Source: Artemisia argyi
Lineage: Eukaryota > Streptophyta > Magnoliopsida > Asterales > Asteraceae
Reading direction: 5' to 3'
NCBI GenBank assembly: GCA_030686995.1
Contig: CM060703.1
Span: forward strand, 116,631,361 to 116,695,360
DNA: 64,000 nucleotides
A model generated the notes under the pieces. That model was not told the DNA's origin and did no database searches. It worked only from the letters and a program-made list of their open reading frames with translations. A program made the position numbers and the translations under genes. Below, piece after piece: positions 22,511 through 35,994 of this stretch. Positions within the stretch are counted from its first letter, which is position 1, and each line of letters opens with the position of its first letter.

Positions 22511-25044
22511 GTCTTCCCTTCTAACAGGAACTTCGTCCCGAAGTTCAGTTTGTGTAAGTCTCTAGAATGGTATTGGTGAAAAGATGGTGATAATTGAGAA
22601 TTTCAGCGAACTTCCACGATAGGAATTCGACTCTGCTTCAACCGTTCGACCTAACAGTCCATGATTTCTAGTGGTTCTCTTTCAAGGTTTAGGTTTGTCA
22701 TTGGGTTGGATTCCTTCCAATGGAATCATAAGTGACTAATCTGAAAGTCATTTCCTGGGGTTTTAATAGGTGAACCATAGTTGTGTAATCCGGCTGTTCT
22801 CTAACAAGGCTCAAGTCTGATGGCCACTAGGCCTACTCTGTCTGAAATATTACGTGGTCCAGTGTATATCAGGTTTAACTTTCCAAATTTTTCCGAATAA
22901 TATCATGCCTTTCCTAGGTAGAACTTTCAACATGATCTGGCTACCAATTTGAAGTTTTAATGGTTTACAACTTATAGAATTTGTAATTGATTCTTGACTT
23001 GTAGGAAATTTCTGGTTATTTCATGAATGCCTACTAGACTAGTGAGTTAGGATTTTCCAAATTTGGATTCATCAATGGATATGGGCACTTTGACCATAGA
23101 GTGCTTCAAATGGTATAGTCTCTAGGCTCGTGTGGTGACTATGGTTATAAAGGAATCTGATTTATGGAAAATGGTTAGTCCAACCATTTCTAGAGTCAAT
23201 GACTCATACTCTGAGCATATCTCCCTATGTGTGAATCATTATCTACTTCCTGACCATTGGTCATGCAGATGATAGGTGGTGTGGTTCCAAAGAAATCTTA
23301 ATGAAATGGCTAGGAGTTTGAGATGAATCAAGTTCCTCTATTAGGAGTAATTGAGATGGGTATCATGAATCTTGTTTTGAAAGGCTTACAAGGTTAGGTC
23401 CGTCAAGGGTGTTGTTGAAAATAATAGATTAGGATAAGGTTGTGATTCCTCCGCAGGAATGTCATGAATTAGGGTCTCTCTCCACCTACGGTGCTTAGTC
23501 TCCATTACTAAGATTTTCCTCAAGTTATATGTCATCAAATCACAAACTCCTAAAGATATGAGTGAGGTAATATAGTGATTGATTTTCAAAGCTTGTTTTG
23601 AGATTGTGTGTTTTGTTCATAAACCTCCCCTGAGTAAATGAATTTACAATTTTTAAGCAAACGGCTTTCTAAGTAACATTTTTTTTAATGTTTCAAAATT
23701 TAATAGTTATGCAAGATAGGACTGTTTTCAACATAAGGTGAATAATATGGTTTACCAAAAGATTGATATTTAAAATTTTCTTAACATTCAATAGTTTTGT
23801 AAAAGAGTAACCAAAAGGAATTTACTTGTTAAAATAAGTGCCTCAGAAAAGTATTTCTTACAAGATATATGTTTTGTATAACGGTAGTTTGGAGAAAAAT
23901 CCATTTAAAAGTGAAAGTATTAAGTGGATAAAATAGCTAGGTATGTATGTATGCACAAATGCATAGGTGTTTAACATGTTTGAATAAAGGCTATTGGTGA
24001 GGACATGTTCAATTTATAGTCTCGGTTAAAAGGTTGGATTTATCTCTATGGTGTTGCTTAGCGAGCACTCGTATCGAAACTAATCCTTATAATTTAGTTA
24101 AGCCAATACTTTCCAGATGATGGAATTTTTGGTGATTAGGCCAGTGATAGTGGTTCGAATAGTTTTGTGATATCTTGGGATTTCTGTTGAGTTTTGAATG
24201 GTCTTACTGTACCGAGGGATCCTCCTCATAGAAGGTATGGAAAGTCTTTCCTAGGGAGGTCATTGATAATATCCACTTATCAATATTGGTAGTAGTGAGT
24301 GATGGTGAGAAGGGAAGAGACTGTGACAACTGCAGCATAATGAGATCGTGATATAAGAAAATACTGTGATGCAAGTGTATTGTGCATGAATATGAAAGTT
24401 CATGAAATAAAATGACTAGTTGACAAGCTTCCAATCGGTGGTTCACGAAGTGATGAAAAGTAGGAATGTTATGACAACCAGAGCATACACACACATAAAT
24501 GAAGCATTTGGAAAAATGAGTTGAGAATTTATTCCGAACAAAATTTTCTTATAACCATTCTTAGTGTTGCAAAATTCATCTCTGAGTCAGACATAGGTGG
24601 TCAGCCTATATCTCACTATCCCGGGTCGAATATAGATGACCAGTCTATCTTCCACCGAGGTTCCATGAATTTTGAAATACTCAGCTCAGTTATACTAAGA
24701 CTATGTCCTTCACAAATACCAAGACGTTCTGAAAGACAAAAGCAAGTGACCCAAAACTTGAGGTCGAATGAAACTATGCAAGGAAAACATAACGCGGTGA
24801 CATATATGATACGTGAACATGCTTATATGAAAGACAATGATAGTAATCACTAGAATAAGTGAATATAATATACCAGATAATGAGACACAAATCTCATCAC
24901 CTAAGTCAACAACAAACCACAAGTGAGGCATCATCTTGGCAGGCAGGCACGTGACGGTCATAGGGTTAAGTTTTTCGTAAAAGTAGCTATAGTCTAGGTT
25001 TTAAAAACACTTAGTTCGCTATAGCCAAAGCTCTGGTACCAATC
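22511..25044 (-). mobile_element. Array internal region 1 (noncoding, pol relic at 3' end)
   Basis: 2534 bp. On the minus strand it starts with primer site tggtaccagagc (about 25028-25039) and ends with 'agaagggaagac' purine tract (22511-22522) preceded by the gaacttcg/cgaagttc hairpin (22528-22546). The half nearest LTR 1 matches, in pieces, the decayed integrase end at 58790-59990 of the plus-strand chromovirus. No gag is present. It contains about 41 bp (near 23045-23085) that internal region 2 lacks. Confidence 0.85.
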
Positions 25045-28000
25045 TGTCACACCCCCAAAATCGGGTCCAGCGGAAGCATACGTGTAGCTGGGGTGTAACT
25101 CAATTGATATCACAACACAAGTGCAAAAATGATTTTCACTTCAATTATATAGAATAAAATAGTTAAGTCATAAATGTTGAATTTACATTTTAAAAGTAGT
25201 GCGGAAGTAGGCTCTTAAAAATGGTTTAAAACGGTCCCCATATAAATAATCAGAGTCTTCTATGACCATGCCATGCCCTGCCAAAACCTCCTGTAGCGTA
25301 CCATAGGTTAAAACCTGAAAATACATGCTAAAGTGTCAACACGAGGTTGGTGAGTTCATAGAGTTTGTTTAACAAATAATGCCTATAGAGAAAAGATCGC
25401 CCAGCAAAGGCATCGTAAATCCACTCAGTTGCAAGTCCCGCCATAAGAGACTTGTAACCTGTGTGTTTACAACCCACTGCCAAATGTATTAAAGTCTACG
25501 TGAACAAAAGTAATAATGGTATCCAAATTCCCAGATAAACATAGCAAAATGGCTATAAAAAATAATTCAGTCAATGAGGTTATATAAGCAATGCTGACAA
25601 TGTCGCCAGATAAACAATACTGACAATGTCGCCAGATAAATAATACTGACAATGTCGCCAGATAAAAAATACTGACAATGTCGCCAGATAAACAATACTG
25701 ACAATGTCGCCAGATAAACAATACTGACAATGTCGCCAGATAAATAATACTGACAATGTCGCCAGATAAACAATACTGACAATGTCGCCAGATAAACAAT
25801 ACTGACAATGTGGTCATGTAAACAAGGATAATCAATCCCATGAAATACAAGAAAATCAAACATACCAATGAATGCAGGTGGTTAAATATACCAAAGAAAT
25901 ACCGGTAGTCAAGCATACTAATGAAGTGCAGGTGATCAAATATATATTTAGACAAAGCTGGAAATATTTGAGAAATCAACCAGGTAAAACAAGTAATGCG
26001 TTTTAAGTAAAACGAGCATGTATTCTCCCCCAAAGAGTTTACAAAACAATTAAAATAGTAGGGGCTATGACTCACCTGGAGCGATAGCTACGATGACAAA
26101 AATGGATATACTGAAATGAGGCACGATCTCTAACCGCAACCTAATATGAGTAATAACGATCTACCTTAGATCATGACATAATGAAATGAATGCACGTGCA
26201 CATGATGCCTATACCACTCGTGACTTGGAAATACTCGTTATTGTCATAGTAAAATAGTTTCCATACTTAGGAAAAATAAGTCCCAATGGAGTTATAAAAA
26301 CTTGTCGTAATATATCGTATAAAAATGTTAGCGTTCTATTCCTCGTATCGAAAACCTTAAAATAACGTCGTTAAGTCGTATAAATATTCCTTGGGTCATA
26401 CGTATTTCATTTGTTAAGAATATAGTCCTTAGTAATATTTCTAGAAAATATACCATTTAGTACGTAAGTTATTATTTCTATTTGTGACCAAATATATATA
26501 TATAGTTTTGACGATATTAAAACGCGTATAACTTGGTCGTTTTAAGCTCATTTTACTCGTTCTTTATATCCCCGGAATCGTGGGACAAAATACTAACATA
26601 TTTTTGATAAGTCGGGATGGCTAGATTTAGTTTTACGCCTCGAATTTGCCCATGAGTACTGTTCATCAGCAAGCATTTCCGGAAAATATAGTTTTCGTCG
26701 TTAAACTCGTTTTTAGCGTATCTCCTTCGTTATTAACTCGTTTTTATCCCCGTTTTCGGCCATAGTTCCGCATCGGAAAGTATTTTCTGAATTTTAGGTC
26801 CAAAATTACCCAGAATTCCCTGATCTTTCCACGTTTTGCAAAAATGGACAGTAACTTTCTATAAGTGTCAAAACTTGGTTTTCCTAGTTACTAACTTGTT
26901 CAAAAACCAACCAAACCACTTTCAAACACCACAAAGCTAGTCTAATCCTACCATACACCTTCTTAGGGTGTCATGGGTTCCTAAACATCATAACCAAGTA
27001 GATCTAACAAGGATCTAACCAAAAATCATTTCTAGGGCTTAAAAGTTAAATATATACAAAATGGAGTGGTATAAGCCAATATATGCATGAGTTCTTGTAA
27101 GAAAAATATATAAACATAATAATAACTTGTAAAAATTATGAAATGAGTTTTGTAAACTTACTTGGAAGATTAATGAAGTTTGGATGGTGAAAACCTAACA
27201 ATCCTTGAGTTTTTATCTCAAAACTCTAACAAGGACAACTATAAGAACAAGATTATACTTAGATCTTTGAAAAATGATGTTTTCTTGCTTCTTGATTACC
27301 CTAGGCCGAGCACCCTTATAGAGAAAAAAGAGATGAGAAGTTTTCTTGCATTTGTGAAAATGAGATAAAAATATCTAGTTTATGATATATATTATTGTAT
27401 TTAGAAAATCAAGTACTAGTATTATATATATATGAAATATCTAGGAGGCAAGATCCTAAATTCAAGGAAGAAAAAGGAGGGGGGGGGGGGGGGGCGGCAA
27501 TGGATGAGAAAGGGAAGAAAAAGAGAAGATTTTTGTGTATTATTGTGTATATATTATTAGTTTTAGGGAATACCGGGTACCGAGTTAACTAAAAATAAAT
27601 TTTAACGGAGTTAACCGGGACATAATAAAGTTATAAAAATTATAAAAATATGTTGGGTATAAATACTGAGTGTTTAGATAATTATTATTTAGTTTCTACG
27701 AAAACCGTCGTAATTAAATTAGGCGTACGATACGAAATAAATAAATTTCCAAAACACCGGGTAAATTAATATAATAAATTTTTATATTATAAAAATGAAT
27801 ATAAAAATATATTGGGATCATAGTCAGAAGTGTCGGACGTGTTAGTTTCATTTATAGTTCGCGTATTAGTGTTTATTTAAAATAAACATACATAAATCGT
27901 TAATTATATTAAAAATATAATTTGAATACCCTACGAGTGGAATAGTATGCAAGTGCCATAAAGATGATATGCAGACTATTTCTAGTCTGTATGAAATGTC

Positions 28001-28283
28001 CCAATGATAATGCATGAATTCGCACCTGAACCAATACGGTTAAGCGAATTTAAATACTCGTAAACTAAGTTTACGATGACATGAGTAATGCACGGGAATA
28101 GTGGTTTTCTCTCGGAAATAAATAGTGTCAAGTGAATAGTAAAATTTCTGAATATTTCTCGGAATGTCAAATTGACCTCAAAAATGATGAATAGTGATTG
28201 ATGAATAGTAATTGATGAATAGTAACTTGTGAATAGTAAATTGTCGAGGTTTGGAAAATGACCGGAAATTACGAGTTGTGACA
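25045..28283 (-). mobile_element. Array LTR 2
   Basis: 3239 bp. It has eight full 26-bp repeats (25589-25811) and a 16-base G run near 27479, and shares an extra 14-bp 'tgaatagtaattga'-type segment near its end and several diagnostic bases with LTR 3. No TSD is present at its ends. Confidence 0.93.
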
Positions 28284-30779
28284 GTCTTCCCTTCTAACAG
28301 GAACTTCGTCCCGAAGTTCAGTTTGTGTAAGTCTCTAGAATGGTATTGGTGAAAAGATGGTGATAATTGAGAATTTCAGCGAACTTCCACGATAGGAATT
28401 CGACTCTGCTTCAACCGTTCGACCTAACAGTCCATGATTTCTAGTGGTTCTCTTTCAAGGTTTAGGTTTGTCATTGGGTTGGATTCCTTCCAATGGAATC
28501 ATAAGTGACTAATCTGAAAGTCATTTCCTGGGGTTTGAATAGGTGAACCATAGTTGTGTAATCCGGCTGTTCTCTAACAAGGCTCAAGTCTGATGGCCAC
28601 TAGGCCTACTCTGTCTGAAATATTACGTGGTCCAGTGTATATCAGGTTTAACTTTCCAAATTTTTCCGAATAATATCATGCCTTTCCTAGGTAGAACTTT
28701 CAACATGATCTGGCTACCAATTTGAAGTTTTAATGGTTTACAACTTATAGAATTTGTAATTGATTCTTGACTTGTAGGAAATTTCTGGTTATTTCATGAA
28801 TGCCTACTAGACTAGTGAGCTTTGACCATAGAGTGCTTCAAATGGTATAGTCTCTAGGCTCGTGTGGTGACTATGGTTATAAAGGAATCTGATTTATGGA
28901 AAATGGTTAGTCCAACCATTTCTAGAGTCAATGACTCATACTCTGAGCATATCTCCCTATGTGTGAATCATTATCTACTTCCTGACCATTGGTCATGCAG
29001 ATGATAGGTGGTGTGGTTCCAAAGAAATCTTAATGAAATGGCTAGGAGTTTGAGATGAATCAAGTTCCTCTATTAGGAGTAATTGAGATGGGTATCATGA
29101 ATCTTGTTTTGAAAGGCTTACAAGGTTAGGTCCGTCAAGGGTGTTGTTGAAAATAATAGATTAGGATAAGGTTGTGATTCCTCCGCAGGAATGTCATGAA
29201 TTAGGGTCTCTCTCCACCTACGGTGCTTAGTCTCCATTACTAAGATTTTCCTCAAGTTATATGTCATCAAATCACAAACTCCTAAAGATATGAGTGAGGT
29301 AATATAGTGATTGATTTTCAAAGCTTGTTTTGAGATTGTGTGTTTTGTTCATAAACCTCCCCTGAGTAAATGAATTTACAATTTTTAAGCAAACGGCTTT
29401 CTAAGTAACATTTTTTTTAATGTTTCAAAATTTAATAGTTATGCAAGATAGGACTGTTTTCAACATAAGGTGAATAATATGGTTTACCAAAAGATTGATA
29501 TTTAAAATTTTCTTAACATTCAATAGTTTTGTAAAAGAGTAACCAAAAGGAATTTACTTGTTAAAATAAGTGCCTCAGAAAAGTATTTCTTACAAGATAT
29601 ATGTTTTGTATAACGGTAGTTTGGAGAAAAATCCATTTAAAAGTGAAAGTATTAAGTGGATAAAATAGCTAGGTATGTATGTATGCACAAATGCATAGGT
29701 GTTTAACATGTTTGAATAAAGGCTATTGGTGAGGACATGTTCAATTTATAGTCTCGGTTAAAAGGTTGGATTTATCTCTATGGTGTTGCTTAGCGAGCAC
29801 TCGTATCGAAACTAATCCTTATAATTTAGTTAAGCCAATACTTTCCAGATGATGGAATTTTTGGTGATTAGGCCAGTGATAGTGGTTCGAATAGTTTTGT
29901 GATATCTTGGGATTTCTGTTGAGTTTTGAATGGTCTTACTGTACCGAGGGATCCTCCTCATAGAAGGTATGGAAAGTCTTTCCTAGGGAGGTCATTGATA
30001 ATATCCACTTATCAATATTGGTAGTAGTGAGTGATGGTGAGAAGGGAAGAGACTGTGACAACTGCAGCATAATGAGATCGTGATATAAGAAAATACTGTG
30101 ATGCAAGTGTATTGTGCATGAATATGAAAGTTCATGAAATAAAATGACTAGTTGACAAGCTTCCAATCGGTGGTTCACGAAGTGATGAAAAGTAGGAATG
30201 TTATGACAACCAGAGCATACACACACATAAATGAAGCATTTGGAAAAATGAGTTGAGAATTTATTCCGAACAAAATTTTCTTATAACCATTCTTAGTGTT
30301 GCAAAATTCATCTCTGAGTCAGACATAGGTGGTCAGCCTATATCTCACTATCCCGGGTCGAATATAGATGACCAGTCTATCTTCCACCGAGGTTCCATGA
30401 ATTTTGAAATACTCAGCTCAGTTATACTAAGACTATGTCCTTCACAAATACCAAGACGTTCTGAAAGACAAAAGCAAGTGACCCAAAACTTGAGGTCGAA
30501 TGATGAAACTATGCAAGGAAAACATAACGCGGTGACATATATGATACGTGAACATGCTTATATGAAAGACAATGATAGTAATCACTAGAATAAGTGAATA
30601 TAATATACCAGATAATGAGACACAAATCTCATCACCTAAGTCAACAACAAACCACAAGTGAGGCATCATCTTGGCAGGCAGGCACGTGACGGTCATAGGG
30701 TTAAGTTTTTCGTAAAAGTAGCTATAGTCTAGGTTTTAAAAACACTTAGTTCGCTATAGCCAAAGCTCTGGTACCAATC
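28284..30779 (-). mobile_element. Array internal region 2 (noncoding)
   Basis: 2496 bp, colinear with internal region 1 except for a loss of about 41 bp (at about 28819) and a 3-bp insertion (near 30503). It has the same primer site, hairpin (28301-28319) and purine tract. No coding function. Confidence 0.88.
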
Positions 30780-33700
30780 TGTCACACCCCCAAAATCGGG
30801 TCCAGCGGAAGCATACGTGTAGCTGGGGTGTAACTCAATTGATATCACAACACAAGTGCAAAAATGATTTTCACTTCAATTATATAGAATAAAATAGTTA
30901 AGTCATAAATGTTGAATTTACATTTTAAAAGTAGTGCGGAAGTAGGCTCTTAAAAATGGTTTAAAACGGTCCCCATATAAATAATCAGAGTCTTCTATGA
31001 CCATGCCATGCCCTGCCAAAACCTCCTGTAGCGTACCATAGGTTAAAACCTGAAAATACATGCTAAAGTGTCAACACGAGGTTGGTGAGTTCATAGAGTT
31101 TGTTTAACAAATAATGCCTATAGAGAAAAGATCGCCCAGCAAAGGCATCGTAAATCCACTCAGTTGCAAGTCCCGCCATAAGAGACTTGTAACCTGTGTG
31201 TTTACAACCCACTGCCAAATGTATTAAAGTCTACGTGAACAAAAGTAATAATGGTATCCAAATTCCCAGATAAACATAGCAAAATGGCTATAAAAAATAA
31301 TTCAGTCAATGAGGTTATATAAGCAATGCTGACAATGTCGCCAGATAAACAATACTGACAATGTCGCCAGATAAATAATACTGACAATGTCGCCAGATAA
31401 AAAATACTGACAATGTCGCCAGATAAACAATACTGACAATGTCGCCAGATAAACAATACTGACAATGTCGCCAGATAAATAATACTGACAATGTCGCCAG
31501 ATAAACAATACTGACAATGTCGCCAGATAAACAATACTGACAATGTGGTCATGTAAACAAGGATAATCAATCCCATGAAATACAAGAAAATCAAACATAC
31601 CAATGAATGCAGGTGGTTAAATATACCAAAGAAATACCGGTAGTCAAGCATACTAATGAAGTGCAGGTGATCAAATATATATTTAGACAAAGCTGGAAAT
31701 ATTTGAGAAATCAACCAGGTAAAACAAGTAATGCGTTTTAAGTAAAACGAGCATGTATTCTCCCCCAAAGAGTTTACAAAACAATTAAAATAGTAGGGGC
31801 TATGACTCACCTGGAGCGATAGCTACGATGACAAAAATGGATATACTGAAATGAGGCACGATCTCTAACCGTAACCTAATATGAGTAATAACGATCTACC
31901 TTAGATCATGACATAATGAAATGAATGCACGTGCACATGATGCCTATACCACTCGTGACTTGGAAATACTCGTTATTGTCATAGTAAAATAGTTTCCATA
32001 CTTAGGAAAAATAAGTCCCAATGGAGTTATAAAAACTTGTCGTAATATATCGTATAAAAATGTTAGCGTTCTATTCCTCGTATCGAAAACCTTAAAATAA
32101 CGTCGTTAAGTCGTATAAATATTCCTTGGGTCATACGTATTTCATTTGTTAAGAATATAGTCCTTAGTAATATTTCTAGAAAATATACCATTTAGTACGT
32201 AAGTTATTATTTCTATTTGTGACCAAATATATATATATAGTTTTGACGATATTAAAACGCGTATAACTTGGTCGTTTTAAGCTCATTTTACTCGTTCTTT
32301 ATATCCCCGGAATCGTGGGACAAAATACTAACATATTTTTGATAAGTCGGGATGGCTAGATTTAGTTTTACGCCTCGAATTTGCCCATGAGTACTGTTCA
32401 TCAGCAAGCATTTCCGGAAAATATAGTTTTCGTCGTTAAACTCGTTTTTAGCGTATCTCCTTCGTTATTAACTCGTTTTTATCCCCGTTTTCGGCCATAG
32501 TTCCGCATCGGAAAGTATTTTCTGAATTTTAGGTCCAAAATTACCCAGAATTCCCTGATCTTTCCACGTTTTGCAAAAATGGACAGTAACTTTCTATAAG
32601 TGTCAAAACTTGGTTTTCCTAGTTACTAACTTGTTCAAAAACCAACCAAACCACTTTCAAACACCACAAAGCTAGTCTAATCCTACCATACACCTTCTTA
32701 GGGTGTCATGGGTTCCTAAACATCATAACCAAGTAGATCTAACAAGGATCTAACCAAAAATCATTTCTAGGGCTTAAAAGTTAAATATATACAAAATGGA
32801 GTGGTATAAGCCAATATATGCATGAGTTCTTGTAAGAAAAATATATAAACATAATAATAACTTGTAAAAATTATGAAATGAGTTTTGTAAACTTACTTGG
32901 AAGATTAATGAAGTTTGGATGGTGAAAACCTAACAATCCTTGAGTTTTTATCTCAAAACTCTAACAAGGACAACTATAAGAACAAGATTATACTTAGATC
33001 TTTGAAAAATGATGTTTTCTTGCTTCTTGATTACCCTAGGCCGAGCACCCTTATAGAGAAAAAAGAGATGAGAAGTTTTCTTGCATTTGTGAAAATGAGA
33101 TAAAAATATCTAGTTTATGATATATATTATTGTATTTAGAAAATCAAGTACTAGTATTATATATATATGAAATATCTAGGAGGCAAGATCCTAAATTCAA
33201 GGAAGAAAAAGGAGGGGGGGGGGGGGGGGGCGGCAATGGATGAGAAAGGGAAGAAAAAGAGAAGATTTTTGTGTATTATTGTGTATATATTATTAGTTTT
33301 AGGGAATACCGGGTACCGAGTTAACTAAAAATAAATTTTAACGGAGTTAACCGGGACATAATAAAGTTATAAAAATTATAAAAATATGTTGGGTATAAAT
33401 ACTGAGTGTTTAGATAATTATTATTTAGTTTCTACGAAAACCGTCGTAATTAAATTAGGCGTACGATACGAAATAAATAAATTTCCAAAACATCGGGTAA
33501 ATTAATATAATAAATTTTTATATTATAAAAATGAATATAAAAATATATTGGGATCATAGTCGGAAGTGTCGGACGTGTTAGTTTCATTTATAGTTCGCGT
33601 ATTAGTGTTTATTTAAAATAAACATACATAAATCGTTAATTATATTAAAAATATAATTTGAATACCCTACGAGTGGAATAGTATGCAAGTGCCATAAAGA

Positions 33701-34019
33701 TGATATGCAGACTATTTCTAGTCTGTATGAAATGTCCCAATGATAATGCATGAATTCGCACCTGAACCAATACGGTTAAGCGAATTTAAATACTCGTAAA
33801 CTAAGTTTACGATGACATGAGTAATGCACGGGAATAGTGGTTTTCTCTCGGAAATAAATAGTGTCAAGTGAATAGTAAAATTTCTGAATATTTCTCGGAA
33901 TGTCAAATTGACCTCAAAAATGATGAATAGTGATTGATGAATAGTAACTGATGAATAGTAACTTGTGAATAGTAAATTGTCGAGGTTTGGAAAATGACCG
34001 GAAATTACGAGTTGTGACA
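30780..34019 (-). mobile_element. Array LTR 3
   Basis: 3240 bp, nearly identical to LTR 2: eight 26-bp repeats (31324-31550) and a 17-base G run at 33214-33230. I noticed only about three substitutions from LTR 2. It ends at 34019 next to TSD ttcca. A frame running from the Athila protease into this LTR (33718-34755) is a chimeric read-through. Confidence 0.93.
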
Positions 34020-34755
34020 TTCCAGCGTCAAGAAGTTTAATGATTTCTTTCTTGACAACTTCTTTCATGTTTGGATTAAGTCGACGTTGTCTTTCAACAA
34101 CAGGTTTTGCACCTTCTTCAAAATTGATTTTGTGTTTACAGAAATTAGGACTAGTTCCAGGGATATCAGAAGTTTTCCAAGCAAAAGCACGTTTATGCTT
34201 CTTAAGGACTGAAACGAGTTTTTCTTTTTCATCATCTTTGAGCAACGAAGATATGACTGCAGGGAGAAGTGAATTCTCCCCCAAGTAAGCATATTCGAGA
34301 TTATTTGGAAGTGGTTTAAGCTCAAGATCGGTGGGTGGTTCTTGAAGAGATGTCTTGATCCTCATTTGATCATTAATCGTAATTTCTTCAAAATTCTCCT
34401 CAACTATTGCTCCTTCCTCAACTTCTTCATCATCTTCTTCAAATTTAACTTTCATAAATTCAGCGAACTCTTTATCAAAATTCGTTTCATTTATTTTCTC
34501 AGAAGTGGTTGTGAAAGGATCAGAATCGTCAAGTAATGCATCCAACTCTTCCTCAGTGACTTCATCGATTACATAAATGTTAAAACAAGTGTCATCACTG
34601 GTATATGGATATTTCATTGCTTTGTCGATTAGAAAGTTAATTCTATCTTCTCCAACTCCTAGATTGAGTTCTTTACCTTTAACTTTGATTATGGCATCAG
34701 CGGTGTTTAGGAAAGGTCTTCCTAAGATTAAAGGTACTTGTCTATCTTCCTCCAT
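34020..34755 (-). pseudogene. Athila-like protease end and RT start (disabled)
   Basis: Begins with the protease C-terminal motif VPLILGRPFLNTADA, continues through an acidic linker (EEDDEEVEEG) and reaches the RT N-terminus with PVVERQRRLNPNMKEVVKKE and IIKLLDAGM. There the array insertion breaks RT between residues that resume at 19238. Its upstream partner (34773-35567) is one base out of frame: the join lies in a T/A homopolymer at about 34780, so a slip of one base explains the shift. Confidence 0.9.
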
Positions 34756-34772
34756 TTCTAGAATTACAAAAT

Positions 34773-35567
34773 CTACCGGGAAAAAAATTTACCAACTTGG
34801 ACAAACATGTTTTCAGCAACCCCAACAGGATATTGGTATGTATGGTTGGCTAATCGAATACTCATCTTTGTGGGTTTCAAAGTATTGATGGAAAGTTTAG
34901 AATACAATGAGTAGGGCATCAAATTAATACTCGCACCGAGATCGGCTAAAGCATCACAGGTGATGTTGTTTCCTAACGTGCATGGAATTAAAAAACTTCC
35001 GGGATCTCCCAGTTTTGGTGGAACTTTGTTTTCAATGATGGCTGAACATTCTTCATTGAGGAAAGTAGCATATATTTGCTCTAACTTATTTATGTTATTA
35101 AGAATTTCTTTAAAAAATTTCCCATATTTGGGCATTCCAGCTAGAACATCAACAAGAGGTATATTGAGTCTAACTTCTTTGATCATTTCAACAAACTTCT
35201 TAAAACGCTCCTCCTTTTTCTCTTTTTTAAGAGCTTGTGGGTACGGAATTTTTGGAGTGTATGCTTTGATTGGTTGGGTTGTTTCTTGGGTTGGTGTTTC
35301 AGGAATATCTTTCTTTTCTGCTTCAGCTTCTTCTTCTTCTTCACTATCATCATTTATGACTTGGGTTTTATTGGGATTGGGTGGTGGATCGTAAGAAAGG
35401 CCACTTATTGTGAATAGAGCATTGATATGCTCATTCCTGGTTTGTGGTGGACGATACGTTTTGTCATTCGATCCATAAGGCTTTGGGTTAGATTGGGTAT
35501 TACTTGTTAATGTTCTAGGTGTTCGTGAAGAAAATTGATTTAGAGAGTCTACCAAATTTTTGTTCAA
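34773..35567 (-). pseudogene. Athila-like gag C-terminus and protease core
   Basis: 265 codons. First a Pro/Ser-rich and Glu-rich segment, then the conserved pattern around NIPLVDVLAGMPKYGKFFKE and NEECSAIIENKVPPKLGDPG, then the protease active site ADLGASINLMP (Asp-Leu-Gly in place of the usual Asp-Ser/Thr-Gly, as in other Athila/Tat-type elements) and NTLKPTKMSIRLAN. The protease would cut the polyprotein. It is frameshifted at both ends. Confidence 0.9.
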
Positions 35568-35816
35568 GATCCTGAATAGAAGCTTGATGATTTTTCTGAC
35601 CTTGCTTAACTTTGGTTTTGAGATTTAAAAATTGGTTCTTAATAAATTCATTTGTGGATCTTTGAGCAGTCATGAAATCTCGCATCATTTTTCGAACTCA
35701 GGTTCTTCTGGTTTTTTGTCAGAATTTGGTGGATTTGGATTATCTACTCGTGGTTGAGAATCACGGTTGTTGTCCCTTTGGCAATCTTGCCAATTTCCAG
35801 AATTTCTTCCGTAATA
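35568..35816 (-). pseudogene. Athila-like gag, segment downstream of solo-LTR insertion
   Basis: From the insertion the frame gives YYGRNSGNWQ, then an Asn/Pro-rich and Glu-rich stretch to EPEFEK, where a 1-base change in an A run (about 35690) shifts the frame. The next segment, with FMTAQRSTNEFIKNQ and a QDLEQKFGRL coiled-coil-like stretch, lies in another frame and shifts again near 35550. The order matches the region between gag zinc finger and protease in Athila-type polyproteins. Confidence 0.8.
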
Positions 35817-35821
35817 ATTAC
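35817..35821. repeat. Solo LTR target-site duplication, left copy (attac)
   Basis: attac precedes the TGATGAGTG terminus; the second copy is at 39887-39891. Removal of the insert and one copy rejoins the gag codons GGFRGN and YYGRN. Confidence 0.92.
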
Positions 35822-35994
35822 TGATGAGTGTGCAAATACTCATCATTTTTATCGTATCTGAACTGCCAAAACATCCAAAAACACTCAGAAATGCATCAAA
35901 AATACAGAAATTATTCCAGGAATTGTGTTTTATATGTTTTAGATGCAAAATGTTTAAAAACAAATGAAAAACGAACAAAGTTTGCATAATTGGC

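Larger units (their letters stand above)
19239..34019 (-). mobile_element. Tandem chromovirus-derived array: LTR-int-LTR-int-LTR
   Basis: 14781 bp, bounded only at its outer ends by TSD ttcca. Three LTRs (19239-22510, 25045-28283, 30780-34019) alternate with two internal regions (22511-25044, 28284-30779). Minus-strand orientation is shown by the iMet-type primer sites next to the high-coordinate LTR ends and purine tracts next to the low-coordinate ends. The internals lack gag and retain only decayed pol 3' sequence. LTR ends match the plus-strand chromovirus at 51432, so the two are related families. Confidence 0.93.

Noticed and set aside
24204..24853. ORFs of 83-111 codons in the array internal regions (repeated near 29936-30696)
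   Set aside because: They occur on both strands over the same bases and are present twice only because the internal region is duplicated; no domain seen.
33718..34755. 345-codon ORF running from Athila protease/RT into a chromovirus LTR
   Set aside because: It crosses the insertion boundary at 34019/34020; the part below that is LTR sequence, not protein.
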